64,000 bases of DNA from Ditylenchus dipsaci (lineage: Eukaryota > Nematoda > Chromadorea > Rhabditida > Anguinidae): assembly GCA_004194705.1 (NCBI GenBank), contig SADC01000032.1, positions 1 through 64,000 on the forward strand, read 5' to 3'. Below the pieces are notes generated by a model, which saw nothing but the letters and a program-made list of their open reading frames with translations, made no database searches and was not told the DNA's origin. Both the position numbers and the translations under genes were made by a program. Shown one piece after another: positions 1-11,080 of the stretch; positions within the stretch are counted from its first letter, which is position 1; each line of letters starts with the position of its first letter.

Positions 1-725
1 AGATTGCGCCATTTCGATTTGCGCCCATTCAATTTGCGCCCTTTATTTGCGCCCATTCAATTTGCGCCCCTTCAAATTGCGCCACTTCAATTTGCGCCCT
101 TTTCAAATTGCGCCCATTTAGATTGCGCCTACTTCAAATTGCGCCCATTTAGATTGCGCCTGTATCCAATAGGTCTCATGTCAACCGATACGTCCAACAT
201 GTGTTTCGTTTTCACGTTGAAATACAATTTCTACGCTTGATAAGTAATGGACTAATGCATCATAGTCGTCTTTCGACCCTTTAGATAATAAACAAAGTAA
301 AAAGAGTTTTCTATTACATATTCCTTATATTTACAAACAACATGGAAAATCATCAATAAGAACACGCTCAAAAAAGACACTAAAAGAGATTACAGAGATG
401 CCGAGCACGTTTCCTTGTTCGTATAGCTTGTATCTTCCATAGCAATATCTAAAAAAGCGTCAAAATTGCAAATTGAAAAAATGGAAAACGGTATGAAGTA
501 CAGCAATTGATGGCAAAACAAAAACACATATTGACATGAGAACCTATGGATAAAGGGCGCAATCTAAATGGGCGCAATTGAAATGGCGCAAATTGAAGGG
601 GCGCAAATCGAAAAGGGCGCAAATGAAGGGGCGCAATCGAAAAGGGCGCAAATTGAAGTGGCGCAAATTGAATTGGCGCAAATGAATTGGCGCAATTGAA
701 TGGGCCAATCGAAATGGCGCAATCT
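1..725. repeat. Foldback element with GCGCC-type tandem arms (family 1)
   Basis: Positions 1-170 are a tandem array of a 14-15 bp motif (TTTGCGCCCATTCAA and variants). Positions 555-725 are the same array inverted. The outer ends match: AGATTGCGCCATTTCGATT at 1 and its complement ending at 725. The centre (about 175-545) starts and ends with a second, weaker inverted repeat around GTCAACC/TTGACATGAG. The element reaches the window edge, so its left target duplication cannot be seen. The array gives false open frames of five-residue repeats on both strands. Confidence 0.8.
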
Positions 726-808
726 ACTCCTTCCCTGTTACGTATCTCTTGCAAATTTATTCATTTTTTAATATTTTCAGAATTTTGAAGTAAATTCAAG
801 CCAAAGCA

Positions 809-1290
809 ATGTCTTCTAGCAATGTGGAGAAGAAGGAGGGCGAAACTGATGATTCTCGTGGGTCCGCTTTCAGTGCTCACTATCGCTCCTAAGAACAACG
901 CCCAAATTCTCGCAATTGCCGAAACAACAAGAAGCTGCTTGGTCGCGTGAAGGCGTTCGATCGTAACACTTTCACTGTTTTCGTCTTTCTTTCGATTCAA
1001 CTTTTCCATTCTTTTAGACACTTCAATATGGTCCTGGAAGATGTTCGTAGAGCTCTGGACAGAAACTCCGAAGTCAAGTATGTGTTTACTCCATAGATAA
1101 ATTTATTCGACTATGACTTTTTTAGGCAAGGGCAAGCCAAAAAGAACGCAAAGCCGGTGGCCAAAGATCGTTTTATCTCGAAGATGTTCTTGCGAGGAGA
1201 CTCCGTTATCATGGGTAAACCTCTTCCCCAACTTTCATTTCTGATCAAAACGGTTCAGTTCTCAAAAATCCGCTTGCTACAAGTGCTTGA
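809..1290 (+). CDS. SNRPD2: Small nuclear ribonucleoprotein Sm D2
   Basis: Core spliceosomal Sm protein; D2 pairs with D1 in the heptameric ring on U1, U2, U4 and U5 snRNAs. Exon 1 (809-962) encodes [17 protein letters not shown] and [17 protein letters not shown], the Sm1 fold of D2. Exon 2 (1018-1077) encodes [19 protein letters not shown]. Exon 3 (about 1127-1216) encodes [20 protein letters not shown] then GDSVIM. The last exon (about 1259-1290) encodes [10 protein letters not shown] and the stop. Introns are about 45-55 nt with GT/AG ends. The ATG at 809 gives a short N-terminus like the family. Frame must shift by one base at three places (before GPLSV, before NCRNN and early in exon 3). 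These are probably sequence errors because the protein is otherwise fully conserved. AATAAA lies at 1370-1375. Confidence 0.93.
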
Positions 1291-1439
1291 TCGAAGAATG
1301 AGCAGCTAGATAATTTCATCAATTCCGTTGTAATTTCATGTTGTTATTGTTGTTGTGTCCTGTTGGCTCAATAAAGGATTAGTCCGGTTGTCTTGCTTCA
1401 TGAGCCCTTCTCTACTTTTACCACAGTTTTGACGCGACT

Positions 1440-1626
1440 CGTTTTACCCTCCCAAAAAAGCTACTCGGTTTCACCCCTCCCAATAATTTTTGAAGGTACA
1501 TAAAAGCTACTTTTGAGAAAAAAAAACTTGAAATTAGTATTGGTTTGACCCTGACCAAAGCCTAAGGCTAAGCCTCAAAATTATGTGAGATGTAAAACCG
1601 AGTAGCTGTTTTGGGAGGGTAAAACC
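1440..1626. repeat. MITE with TTTTACCCTCCC ends
   Basis: The ends are inverted copies: TTTTACCCTCCCAAAA then GCTACTCGGTTT on the left, and AAACCGAGTAGC then TTTTGGGAGGGTAAAA on the right. The centre carries no coding sequence. Related sequence (CCTCCCAATAATTTTT, and CCTAAGG-type centres) recurs at about 60.85 and 61.25 kb. It lies just downstream of the Sm D2 polyadenylation signal. Confidence 0.75.
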
Positions 1627-2211
1627 TAGTAGCCCCAATTTTTCCTGTTTCACATGCATTCTCTAATACGGCGTTCCCAATGACGCGAGGACGAGGAAAA
1701 GTTTTGCGTTCACAATTTCGTTCTTTTCGTACCGTTTACAATGCAGCAAATCTCTCATTATCGTCCTCGCTCTCTTCCGCCTTTCAAATAGATTTGAAAT
1801 GATCGAATTGTTGGATGAGTTTTCACAATATTTCAAAATAAGTGCGATCGAACTAGCCCATTCTTACCTGAAATTGAGTGCCGAATACGGTTGATAGTAC
1901 CAGAACTATTTTCCTGAATTGAATCTCTAATAAACCAGTCAAGTCTCTAATGCCTGGAAGCATGTTACCAAAATAGGCACCCATTTCCGAAATCCACCTG
2001 GCTTGATACACAGTTTGAAATTCTGAAAAAGAGCACAAAAGATAGATCATTTGGAGGGTAGATAAACCTTGCGGTAAGTAGGCAGACCACCTTTGATAGG
2101 TTAGAAAGCTACCTGGATGTTAGGTGGGCTACCTAAAGCAATTTTTTTTTGTTGCTGTAATTTCTCCCTTCCCACTAATTACACCTCTCCCTTCAACTTC
2201 AAGGACTTATA

Positions 2212-2444
2212 TACCGTATTTTCTCTAATTAGAGACCCGGGTCTATAATTTTCAACCTCCTGAAAATCAGAAAGATTTGGTGTCGATCTCGAGATTTTCG
2301 GGTGCTCAACCAAAATCTAAAAAAGTGGAATCAGCAGAGCTCGTGGAGCTAGAAAACGCAAAAAAAGATTTGCAAAATTTTCACTCTGCGCTGAGATACA
2401 GACCCTCAAAGTTGAGGGGGTCTATAATTAGAGAAAATACGGTA
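2212..2444. repeat. MITE of the TACCGTATTT family
   Basis: Begins TACCGTATTTTCTCTAATTA and ends with the inverted form GAGAAAATACGGTA, so it is flanked by TA. Inside are recurring blocks: CTCGAGATTTTCGGGTGCTC, GAGCTCGTGGAG, and a segment resembling GCTGAGATATA. The same blocks occur at about 5.26-5.4, 9.23-9.56, 10.5-10.58, 24.84-24.98, 29.29-29.52, 40.87-41.05, 55.93-56.15 and 60.93-61.17 kb. This is the most abundant dispersed family in the window. Confidence 0.8.
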
Positions 2445-3959
2445 TCTCAAACCTGAGTCAATATTTTGCAAATTGTTTATTGCATTTTCTTAACTCCCAC
2501 GAGTTTTTTTAGACTTTGTTAGATAATCCGAAAATATCGACATCGCAGGCAAAAGTGTGGCGTGAATATACAAATCATGTTGCAAGGCATTAGACGGGAA
2601 TAATTTTATAGGCGCACTACAGCCACTACGCTCAAAAATCCACCGACGCATGAAGCTCCGACAACTCTACGGTTCGCGATGGCTGTATCTGTAATGGAAG
2701 AAACATTTTGTAACTTAGCTCACTATGGACTGCTTTAAGATTTCTGTTACTGAGAAAAAAAGTAGTCACAAGAAGCGCGGGAGAGGGGGCAGGGGCTGGT
2801 CGACTGAGAAAATATTATTCTTGGCTTGACCCCCTTCTTTCTAGATTTCTTCCTAGTCTCATATTCATTGGCTCGTTCCTCGCTCGACTAAAAATTATCA
2901 TAACTTTTTTGCTTGATCTTTCGCTCGAACCCCCGGTCCTCAACACTAGTTAGAAGCGACTGAAAAATGACACACAAACGTGAAACACGGTGAACTTTCT
3001 TTTCTGTCGCTGTAACACGGCAGAATATTAAAATTTGCAAGAGAATACGTAGCAAACGTCTAACATACGACAGCACAAACAGTAGAAATGAAAATTTGAA
3101 TTTGAATTTTTTTGGTCTCACGCATTAAAGTGGTCCCCGCCTTTTGAAATTCAAATTTCACCGTGTCGGCACGGCATGCCCCTTTAATAGAGTTATACGG
3201 TATGTATACTCGGATTCTTTTTCTTTTGCAAAATTTACAGCATGAAATGGATTTTTTGCCAAAGTGATCAAGCACAGAACAGTCTTGCCTACGTCTGTAG
3301 TTTATCGAGCACTATACCAACCAGATGGAAAAAAAATTGAGTAACTAAGCACCACATCAATCATAAAACGGTTAAATAATTTCTGCTTGGTCAACTGGAT
3401 GATTAGGATTTTCGCTAATAATAAAAGCTTACCTCAATAAAGGCCTTTTTTTGCCCCATCACTCGGAAATGCCAGAACTTATTTTCCATCCATTGAAAAA
3501 CTATGAAATTTGTATCATCTTGTAACTAATATACAGGACTATAAAATGAGATACTGATCAAGTCATTAGTGAAAACAAAAGATAAAACAATGGTGGATCC
3601 GCACTCTGGATGCACACACCCACGTTGTGGACCTAGTGCGGCTCCAGAGTGTGTTTCCACTCCTTTTTATGAAACTTTTCAAAACAACACCGAGTTTATA
3701 TTTTTGTAGCCTTGTATCTTAGCCACAATATGACACCAATTACAAAGTTTGTTAACGCAAGAAAAAAAATATGGCCGTTTCGAGCGATAGGCATGAACAG
3801 GTACGTATCCAGGGGAGGGGCTAACCGGCTTTAGCCCTCCCCCTGAAATTTTTTATTCCTTGTAAAAATACCATAAAAATCAAAAAAGGTGTAGGTAAAA
3901 TGACTTTTTGGTGGCTTTAGCCCCCAAAAAGTCTTTACCATGTTAACTGGTAATTAAAC
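2445..3959. other. Intergenic, no gene recognised
   Basis: No open frame with recognisable homology or convincing exon was seen on either strand. Short palindromic pieces are present, for example CGCACTCTGGATGCACAC against GTGCGGCTCCAGAGTGTG near 3600-3650. A stretch at 3820-3940 (CTTTAGCCCTCCCCC, then TTTAGCCCCCAAAAAG) looks like the remains of another inverted-repeat element. Confidence 0.4.
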
Positions 3960-4921
3960 GTTCACCCTCCTTTCCGCAAAACTCCTTTCCGCACACTCCT
4001 TCCGCAAACTCCTTTCCGCAAAACTCCTTTCCGCAAAACTTCTTTCCGCAAAACTCCTTTCCGCAAACCTCTTTTCCGCAAAATTTTTTAAATAAGAGTT
4101 TGGTCAATATTTTTGTTTAAATTATTTCAATTTCCTTTTCGTTGTTTCTCAAAATGGTACTGGGTGTAATGGGGCTTCTGTTTTTGTCTATGTTTTGCTC
4201 TTGCGTGTGCTTTTTCTCTTATGTCAAAATTTTTGGTATTAACTGTATTTTTATAGATAATGGCGTCAATGAGCAAAACGAGCAAAGGAATGGAAGATGC
4301 TCGAAAGAACATGGTCAAAGAAATTATCGCCGGAAAATTACTATAAATTCTCAATGTCTTTTGCCTATTGTTGCTTATTTATGCGTGTTATTGAATGTTG
4401 ATTTATTTGAACGAAATAAAGCTCACCGGAACACAGATGCAAAACTCTTTTTTCACAGTGTATGTTACATGACTATCACACAGAAAAATATAATCAAAAT
4501 AGTTTAACAAGCGAATTAAAATTGATCTTACGTCACTTTTTTCACAGAAAGTTTCAAAAACTTCATTGTAAAGATACCCGTTTAAAGGAGGCACGAAAAT
4601 AAGACACACCCACCCCACCCTCAGGTTTACTCGTTCCATAAAGAAGGGTAAATTTGCCGCAGGAAAAATTTACCGGGGGAAATTCTAGAAGCCCCCATTA
4701 CACCCAGTACCATTTTGAGAAACAACGAAAAGGAAATTGAAATAATTTAAAACAAAAATATTGACCAAAACTCTTATTTAAAAATTTTTTGCGGAAAAGA
4801 GGTTTGCGGAAAGGAGTTTGCGGAAAGGAGTTTTGCGGAAAGAAGTTTGCGGAAAGAGTTTGCGGAAAGGAGTTTGCGGAAAGGAGTGTGCGGAAAGGAG
4901 TTTTGCGGAAAGGAGGTGAAC
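3960..4921. repeat. Foldback element with CTTTCCGCAAAACTC arms (family 2)
   Basis: Left arm 3960-4085 repeats a 15-bp unit (CTTTCCGCAAAACTC). Right arm 4790-4921 is its inverse. Inverted homology continues inward for about 110 bp (TTGTTTCTCAAAATGG at 4142 against CCATTTTGAGAAACAA near 4710-4730), making terminal repeats of roughly 230 bp. Outer ends are GTTCACC and GGTGAAC. The flanks AATTAAAC (left) and CAATTAAC (right) are a possible but imperfect 8-bp target duplication. Part of the inner arm is found again at 5685-5775. Confidence 0.8.
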
Positions 4922-5082
4922 CAATTAACAAAAGACTAAGAACTGAAAATTGACCCTAGATTTCACTTAATTTGATTGTTGTTTAACATTTTACTGTTAC
5001 AGACTTTGAATAACATGTGTTTAGTTTGCCGACTGTGGTTATAGTTTTTGTCAGCGCTTTCGACTTCGACAGGTTGAAATAT

Positions 5083-5155
5083 TAGCGCCCATGCTCTAAT
5101 AAGCGCCCATGCTCTAATAAGCACCCATGTTCTAATAAACGCCCATGCTGGAGGA
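5083..5155. repeat. Short tandem array of an 18-bp unit
   Basis: Four imperfect units of GCGCCCATGCTCTAATAA in tandem. The unit resembles the end sequence of the TACCGTATTT family (TCTAATAAGCGCCC), so this is probably an expanded end of such an element. A partial copy of that family follows at about 5261-5410. Confidence 0.6.
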
Positions 5156-5606
5156 AGGTTGAATAATAAGCGGCCAGGGGATCTTTTTAGAGAAATACGG
5201 TAGCTTCATGCAGACCGGATAAACTTTTCTGACCATATGTTAAGTCGTACTTGACTGTATACCGTATTTCCTGTATTTATTACCCATGGAAGTTATTTTT
5301 CAACCCCTAAAAATCGGAAAATTTGGGGATCGGTTTTGAGATTTTCGGGTGCTTAAAAGAGCAGTTTAAGAAAGAGCTGTTTTTGAATTTGTCTCCGCCA
5401 ATTTAAAATTTTTCCGAATCATTGAATTTCTGTATAGATTTTTATCTTGGCTTCTAAAACAAAAAAAGGCCCAGAAAAGACGCCCAACGCCCACCAAATT
5501 AATATAAAAAGCGCACTAAAATTTGCTCTGTGGTTGGCCCAGAAAAAGTTTTTTTATATAAAAAGATACTTTTATTGGAAAGCCTTAAAAATAACAGAAA
5601 AAATAT

Positions 5607-6378
5607 GGTTACTACTCATTTGGCCGCAACTCATTTAGTTGCACTCATTTGGCCGCACTCATTTGGCTGCAACTCATTTGGCGAAACAACGAAAAGGAAA
5701 ATTGAAATAATTTAAAACAAAAATATTGACCAAAACTCTTATTCAAAAATTTTTGCGGAAAAGAGGTTTGCGGAATTTTTTCGTTTTTCTCCGCCTTTTT
5801 TTTTTTTTTTTTTCCCGCCATTTCGCATTTTATAAGAAAATCACCACTGCCGCTAATTTTGACCTTTTTTAAGACGAGAGGTAGTTAAGTCATTAAGTGA
5901 AGGCAATTCTACCCTGTTTTGGTCACTGGAGCTGGGCAAGAAGAGCCTCTAAATGCATTTTTGTTCTAGAGTCTTGCTCGGAATTATGTCTAAGGTAAGT
6001 GAGTGCGCGCATCTTTAACTTACCAAGCCTCCTGCGCCCCCTTCGCGGGCGCAAGGGGATTGGTTGCTCGGAGTTAAGATGCGCACACCCACATACCTTA
6101 GACACCAATCACTCGAAGTAACTCTGGATCCATGAAAAACAATATGCATACCAAAGTTTCTTTATGCGGTAGGCCTCAGTTAGCAAAACTATGTACAAAT
6201 TGAAATTTTTTATGGTATCTGGTACTTGTTTTAGTAAATTTACTTTGTTTTCTTGGACAGAAAATCAACTTTCGGTTATATTTGAACTTGAATTTACAAA
6301 TTACAAAAAAATAAAAAATGTGAAATGGCGGCCAAATGAGGAGCGGCCAAACGAGTTGCGGCCAAATGAGTGTGTGCG
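5607..6378. repeat. Foldback element with GGCCGCAACTCATTT arms (family 3)
   Basis: Left arm about 5615-5682 and right arm about 6326-6375 carry inverted copies of a 14-15 bp unit (TTTGGCCGCAACTCA). A second copy of the flanking DNA at about 10370-10470 (opposite orientation) runs straight through the insertion point. This identifies the insertion and a 7-8 bp duplication, AAAATAT(T), on both sides (about 5600-5606 and 6379-6386). Inside lie a fragment of family 2 (5685-5775) and a smaller palindrome (5987-6104). Confidence 0.85.
5987..6104. repeat. Palindromic MITE with TGTCTAAGGTA ends
   Basis: Ends TGTCTAAGGTA and TACCTTAGACA are perfect inverted copies. Inside them GTGCGCGCATCTTTAACT pairs imperfectly with AGTTAAGATGCGCACACC. 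A degraded relative lies at about 8195-8310 (GTGCGCGTATCTAATTCC, ending ACCTTAGACAT), followed by the same flank in both places: TTCGAGCAAGACT near 8325, and AGTCTTGCTCGGAAT near 5971 in the other orientation. Confidence 0.7.
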
Positions 6379-6437
6379 AAAATATTGCTATCTGGCCGTA
6401 CACCAGACGTGAGGTTTTTCCCAATTTGTTCTAGCCT

Positions 6438-6650
6438 ATGCTGGCCAACAATGATTGTGAACAAGCCCCAAATAGAGTACCAATTCAAAAGTTGGACCAA
6501 AAATTTTTCACTGAAAAAGCCCAGCGTAATGTGATTATCCTCTCGTATACAGCCACAAATTACTTCAGGGATGCAATTCGAATTCGAACTGGCGCTGAAA
6601 ATTTGCAGCCTTGGATAGATAAAGCAGTCAATGGAAAACTATTCACCTGA
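6438..6650 (+). CDS. Hypothetical open frame, 70 codons
   Basis: A frame from ATG to TGA just beyond the point (about 6442) where similarity to the 10.3-kb copy of this flank stops. It reads partly like ordinary protein (QRNVIILSYTATNYF, GAENLQPWIDKAVNGK) and shows no short-repeat pattern. I recognise no family. It could be the last exon of a gene whose upstream part was lost, or chance. It is not obviously joined to the gene at 6880. Confidence 0.2.
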   Translation: MLANNDCEQAPNRVPIQKLDQKFFTEKAQRNVIILSYTATNYFRDAIRIRTGAENLQPWIDKAVNGKLFT

Positions 6651-6879
6651 ATTTAATTTGGCTATTCTGCACGATGCTTCCTCTTGATATTTATTTCGAT
6701 ATTTCTACTTTTATTGACTTGGAAAGATGTAAGAAGCTACGTTTTATATCGTCTAGATTATGCTATGTTTTAATCGTCGATAACACACTTCTGACTGTTT
6801 TCCTGCTTTCCAAGGTTGACTAAATTTTGTACATGGTTCAACATGGCGTCATACTATCTATGAACTTACAAATTTTCAG

Positions 6880-7930
6880 ATGAATTTCGCTCCTAAGTTA
6901 GAACAGTTGAAACAAATCTCGGCTAAGCTGGACAATGCCGAAATGTTGAAAACGGTCAACAATTGAAGTCGTACGTTCGCCTGGAAATTATCAGCGCCGA
7001 GGAAATTATTGAGAAAAGGAGTGGACGTAAGAGTCTCTCAATTTGTACAGAATAAAAACATACCTTCTTTTTAGAGCTTGTCGCAAAGTCGTCCGATGAG
7101 CAGACGTCTCTTTTCGATCTTTCTCAGAACTCTCTGACAACATTGACCAAATGAATATGGGGCCAAAAATATGGTGAACAAGTGGCTAAAAGTGCTTTGC
7201 AGGCCTTGAAAATGCGTGGCTGAAGCTGATATTCGTGTCGAGCTTTCAAAGCAGGGTGATTTTTGAATAGTGGACCTTATTGCAATTAATTTTTTCTCAT
7301 TGCAGCGATCCATCTAGTCAAAACGATCAAACTCAAAGAGAAGTCAGCAAAGATGCTCAAAGCAGCTTTTTACAAAATCCAGGTACTCTGTGTCTTTTTT
7401 AAGCATTCCCTTGTGTGTTACCATTAATATTTTAAGACCGAGTTCGGGACTGAAATCTTTGTTGGCTCTGATCTTTCCACTAGTGATACGGTTTGGAATT
7501 GAACTTGGATGACAATCACAAGCTGGACATGGCCAAGGCCGCTCTTAACATCTTCTTTGAGGCAAACGTAGAAGTCGGTATGTTTTTGAAATCCCTCTAT
7601 TTTTCAAGCGGACTGTTTTGATTAAGATCTCATTGTTGATGCAGTAAAAGATGCGGGAACCTCACTCAATGATCATGATGATGTCTTCCGAATTATGGCC
7701 GTATTGTCTTGTGCCTGGATGTGATGAAATGTTCTCGTCAAGACTTGAGTACTACTCTCATTATTTCAAAATAACACAGTAAGCTTTTCGATTGTCTCTT
7801 TTTTGTGTAATGATCAGATTTAGGACTCTTTCTTCGCCAACTGGAAGATTCGTAAGCACAAACACATTGCAACCAGGCATTCCCACAAAAGTTCATCTTT
7901 GATTTGCATTGTATGTTGTTTCTCAATAAA
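6880..7930 (+). CDS. Unrecognised multi-exon gene
   Basis: Six exons separated by short introns with clean borders: about 6880-7026, 7075-7255, 7306-7382, 7437-7577, 7645 to about 7750, and a last exon after TGATCAG near 7820. The first exon starts at ATG directly after TTTTCAG, which could be an intron or a trans-splice acceptor. Segments read MNFAPKLEQLKQISAKLDNA, RLEIISAEEIIEKRSG, VKTIKLKEKSAKMLKAAFYK and NHKLDMAKAALNIFFEANVE. These are mostly predicted helix with mixed charge. Single-base frameshifts occur in exons 1, 2 and 4. AATAAA lies at 7925-7930. The exon structure and composition argue for a real cytoplasmic or nuclear protein. No catalytic motif is visible and I cannot name the family. 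Confidence 0.6.
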
Positions 7931-8638
7931 TTTGTGGGCATAATAAAAATCTTCGATATTTGTCACTACTTTCTAATGCATTTTTCCTTCTTCTTGTTGT
8001 TGGTCTATGGTTTTTCGCGATTCTGTTACCTGTAACAGATACGGACACGGTTTCGCCGGACCATGATTTTGCCGCGAAATTCGATTTCGCCGCGACGAAA
8101 CTTAATTGAACAAATTTTTGTGAACTGGGCCTACCGCAAAGAAACTTAGGAGTGCATACATTTTTATGCATCCAGAGTCTCTTTCGAGTGATTTGTGTCT
8201 GAGCTACGTGGGTGCGCGTATCTAATTCCGAGCTATCAAACCCGTAAGCTCCCGAAGCGCGCAGGGGGCTTGATGGTTTATAGATGCACGCACTCATTTA
8301 CCTTAGACATGATTTCGAGCAAGACTGTTCAATAAAATGCATTTCAAGTTTTTTGCTTAGCTTCAGTGTAAAAAACATGGTGAAATTTTTTAAAAGTGTG
8401 CGGCCAAAACCAAATTTGGTGGCAAAATTGTGGTCCACCAAAATTGTGTCACGTACCTACCTGTAAAGTATCAATCTTTCTCATCGAATCAAAAGCTTGT
8501 TGGAAATGGGGTTTACCTTGATTAGTTTCACCTTGATTAGATCAATTTTACCTTGCCTAATCAATTTTACCTTGATTAGACTGAAGTTGTACATTCTTAG
8601 GCACGATTTTTTTTATCAAGCTCCAAATCATGTCATTA

Positions 8639-8861
8639 AAAGGCCTCTTCCTACTCGGTGATCCCCCGCCAATTCGAAAATTTTCCCTTGATCATGGACT
8701 TCTGTACGGATTTTCCGCTAGGTTTCTAACAAAACTAAGCCTAAAATTTGATTTCAGGCCTAGTTTTGTTAGAAACGTGGCGGAAAAATCCGTACAGAAG
8801 TCCAATGATCGAGAGAAAATTTTGAATTGGCGGGACCACCGAGTAGGAAGAGTCAGCCTTT
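8639..8861. repeat. Foldback MITE, 223 bp
   Basis: An almost complete hairpin. AGGCCTCTTCCTACTCGG on the left pairs with CCGAGTAGGAAGAGTCAGCC on the right. Inward, GGACTTCTGTACGGATTTTC pairs with its inverse, and CCTAAAATTTGATTTCAGGC is near the loop. Related hairpins are at about 19470-19650, 34900-35090, 41800-41990 and 54600-54680, recognised by the shared GAAGTTCAATGAT and AATTGGCGGGAC-type segments. Confidence 0.75.
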
Positions 8862-9229
8862 AAGTCTACCGTATATTTCCTATTAGGCAGCCTCCTTCCC
8901 TAAATTAAAAAACGTGTTTGTGTTGTGGCATTGTGTTTTTGACACATTTTTTAAAAATGGGTGCTAACTTGCCTATGAGTGGTCTTCAAAAATGGGTCAA
9001 AACGCAATGCCAAGAACACCATTTTCAACTCAAGGGAGACGTCTAATAGGAAATCCCTCAATTAGACCCACGACTGGATTGGACACAACTTTAAACCATA
9101 TTTTGAACTTTTTTTTTATTAAATTGTGTTTGTTGGTCTGTTCCAAAAATGGTATGGATGGCGTATTCACCAGTAATTTTTTTAAAAGGCTGAATTTATT
9201 CTACTGATAAGAGAGGGACCCTGACTGTT

Positions 9230-9556
9230 ACCTAGGAAAACACAGATGAGAACTTTTTTCTTCTAATTGCCGCACAGTCTCTAATAACCGCAAACCTCCA
9301 ACTTTGAGAACTTATATCTCGGAGCAGAGTAAATATGTTGATCAGCTGTTTGATGCATTATCTTAACTCCGCGAGCTCTACCGATTCCACTTTTAATATA
9401 CCAATACCCAGAAGTGTCTACAACTAAGCATTACCAATATAGTAAATTCATTTCCACTTCTTGGTTGAGCACCCGAAAATCTCGAGTCGAATTCAAAAAT
9501 TCCGATTTTGGGGATTGAAAAATAAGCGCACATGTGCGGCAATTAGAAGAAATACG
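9230..9556. repeat. TACCGTATTT-family element, diverged
   Basis: Contains the family blocks TATCTCGG, CGCGAGCTCTACCGATTCC, and GAGCACCCGAAAATCTCGAG, and ends ATTAGAAGAAATACGGTAT. The left end (TTCTTCTAATTGCC) is degraded. Another member may start at 8869 (ACCGTATATTTCCTATTAG), with an inverted-looking end near 9050. Confidence 0.6.
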
Positions 9557-9600
9557 GTATTCTTGTAGAGCGTGCCCAAGCCCACGCTCTACAAGAATAC
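9557..9600. other. Perfect short hairpin
   Basis: GTATTCTTGTAGAGCGTG is followed after a few bases by its exact inverse CACGCTCTACAAGAATAC, giving a stem of about 18 bp with a loop of about 7 nt. It directly abuts the end of the TACCGTATTT-type element. No transcript is apparent and its origin is unclear. Confidence 0.6.
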
Positions 9601-9749
9601 GCTCATAAAAAAATTCATCGACATTTCTGCAGTCTCAGTCAGGATCTTTCCTTGCTAGTTGACCTTCCATTTTTGATGACTTTTGAAATTGACATCGCCT
9701 TCAACTTTTCAGGCCTCGACTTACCAGGGGCATAGTAACCGCGTATCTC

Positions 9750-10291
9750 AGATTTGGACGGCGTCCCGTTCCCGTCCTACACGTTTTTGGCCGGCCGTCC
9801 GAAATTTTTTTCTAACGGCCGGCCGTCGGCCGGCCGTCCAATATTTGCCGTCTTGCTAAAATTGGTGGCCCAGGTGGTTTCCTGGTCCAGGGCATCCACA
9901 AACTGGCAACTCAGAAATCCGACTATTCTGATAAGTCTAAGTTGAAGAGTCAATTTACTATACAAAACCAATATTACCGGCCATGGCAAGAAAAAAATAC
10001 AATCTGGAGGCTCGAAAAAGTTGCAAAATTACCTTTGTCCACTTGTGCCACAATTTTTTCCCAACAAATAGGCTAAAAATTAGAGACTGCATCTAACCTT
10101 CGGTGGGATTCCGAGACGGGATTTTCTACTGATTTCTACAGATTTTCGCGAAAAAATTTCGGGATCCCGTAAGGATCCTGTTCAAATTTCGGGATTTTTT
10201 TAATAAATAGAAAAACAGGAAAAATTCACATACTTTTGCAAAATTTTTTAAATATTGGCTATTTTAACAGCAAATTAGACCATAGAAAGGC
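9750..10291. other. Non-coding, GGCCGGCCGTC repeat patch
   Basis: Positions 9785-9850 hold several copies of GGCCGGCCGTC, unusually GC-rich for this window. From 10090 to 10200 there is a weak repeat around TTTCGGGATCCCG. No exon was identified. Confidence 0.4.
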
Positions 10292-10480
10292 TTAAACATT
10301 ACTGTACCACCTAATATGAAAATTCAGCCGGTTGAATTGAATTAGGCCAGCATAGGCTAGAACAAACTGGAAAAAAACCTCACGTCTGGTGTACGGCCAG
10401 ATAGCAATATTTTTTCTGTTATTTTGATGGCTTTTCAATAAAAGTATATTTTTGTATAAAAAAAACTTTTTCTGGTGCAA
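10292..10480 (-). repeat. Unoccupied copy of the family-3 insertion site
   Basis: The reverse complement of this segment matches the flanks of the element at 5607-6378 on both sides: CCAGAAAAAGTTTTTTTTAT upstream and GCTATCTGGCCGTACACC downstream, joined by GAAAAAATATT. It is therefore a copy of a dispersed sequence in which family 3 has not inserted. Its own origin is unknown. Confidence 0.75.
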
Positions 10481-10831
10481 AAAAACAGATTTGCAAAATG
10501 TTTGTTCTAAGCTGAGATATAAGGTCCGTAGGGTGGGGAGTTATTAGAGGGTGAGGATTTAATAGAAGAAATACGGTAGCTATTTGAACAACAATGAACT
10601 ATTACCTGTTTTCCGATATTTGTTGGAGCTGCTTTGAAGTAATGTTCACCAATGACATAACACACTTAAACAATTAACAAACGATTTCAGTTGATTACGT
10701 TTTTTGTCAGAATATAAAAAACACTAGGGGCAGCAGGCGCCTATCGGTGGGTCTATCGTATTTTGAAATTTTAACGAATATTTTTTTAATAAAAAGAAAT
10801 TCATCACATAGACTCATGATTACCTTTTCTT

Positions 10832-11056
10832 GTGTACCCATCTTCTGGCTACTCTCCTATTGCCTATTACCCTCCTGCCTACCCCTCCTATCTACTCTTC
10901 TCTGGCGACCCTCTTCTCGGGTATCCCCTCTTGCCTACTTCCTCCCGCCTACCTTCCTCCTGGGTAACTCTTTTCTGCCTATCCTCTCCGCCTGCCTATC
11001 CTCTTTCGGCATACTCTCCTCCTGGCAACCCCTCTCCTGCCTACACTCCTCCATAA
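10832..11056 (+). pseudogene. Tyrosine/proline-rich coding relic
   Basis: The strand reads as repeated Tyr-Pro-Pro, Gly-Tyr and Ser-Ser-Gly units (YPSSGYSPIAYYPPAYPS, then SPPAYPLSAYSPPGNPSPAY). The phase of the repeat moves between frames, so a clean repeat protein must be read with several one-base shifts. It may be the tail of an annexin-like or other low-complexity protein, or a pyrimidine-rich simple sequence that happens to translate this way. There is no start or splice context that decides it. Confidence 0.3.
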
Positions 11057-11080
11057 AGTTACATCGGTCACGACGGGACC

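Noticed and set aside
7923..8297. 124-codon minus-strand frame
   Set aside because: Covers the 3' end of the gene at 6880-7930 and a degraded palindrome. No splice or start context and no known domain.
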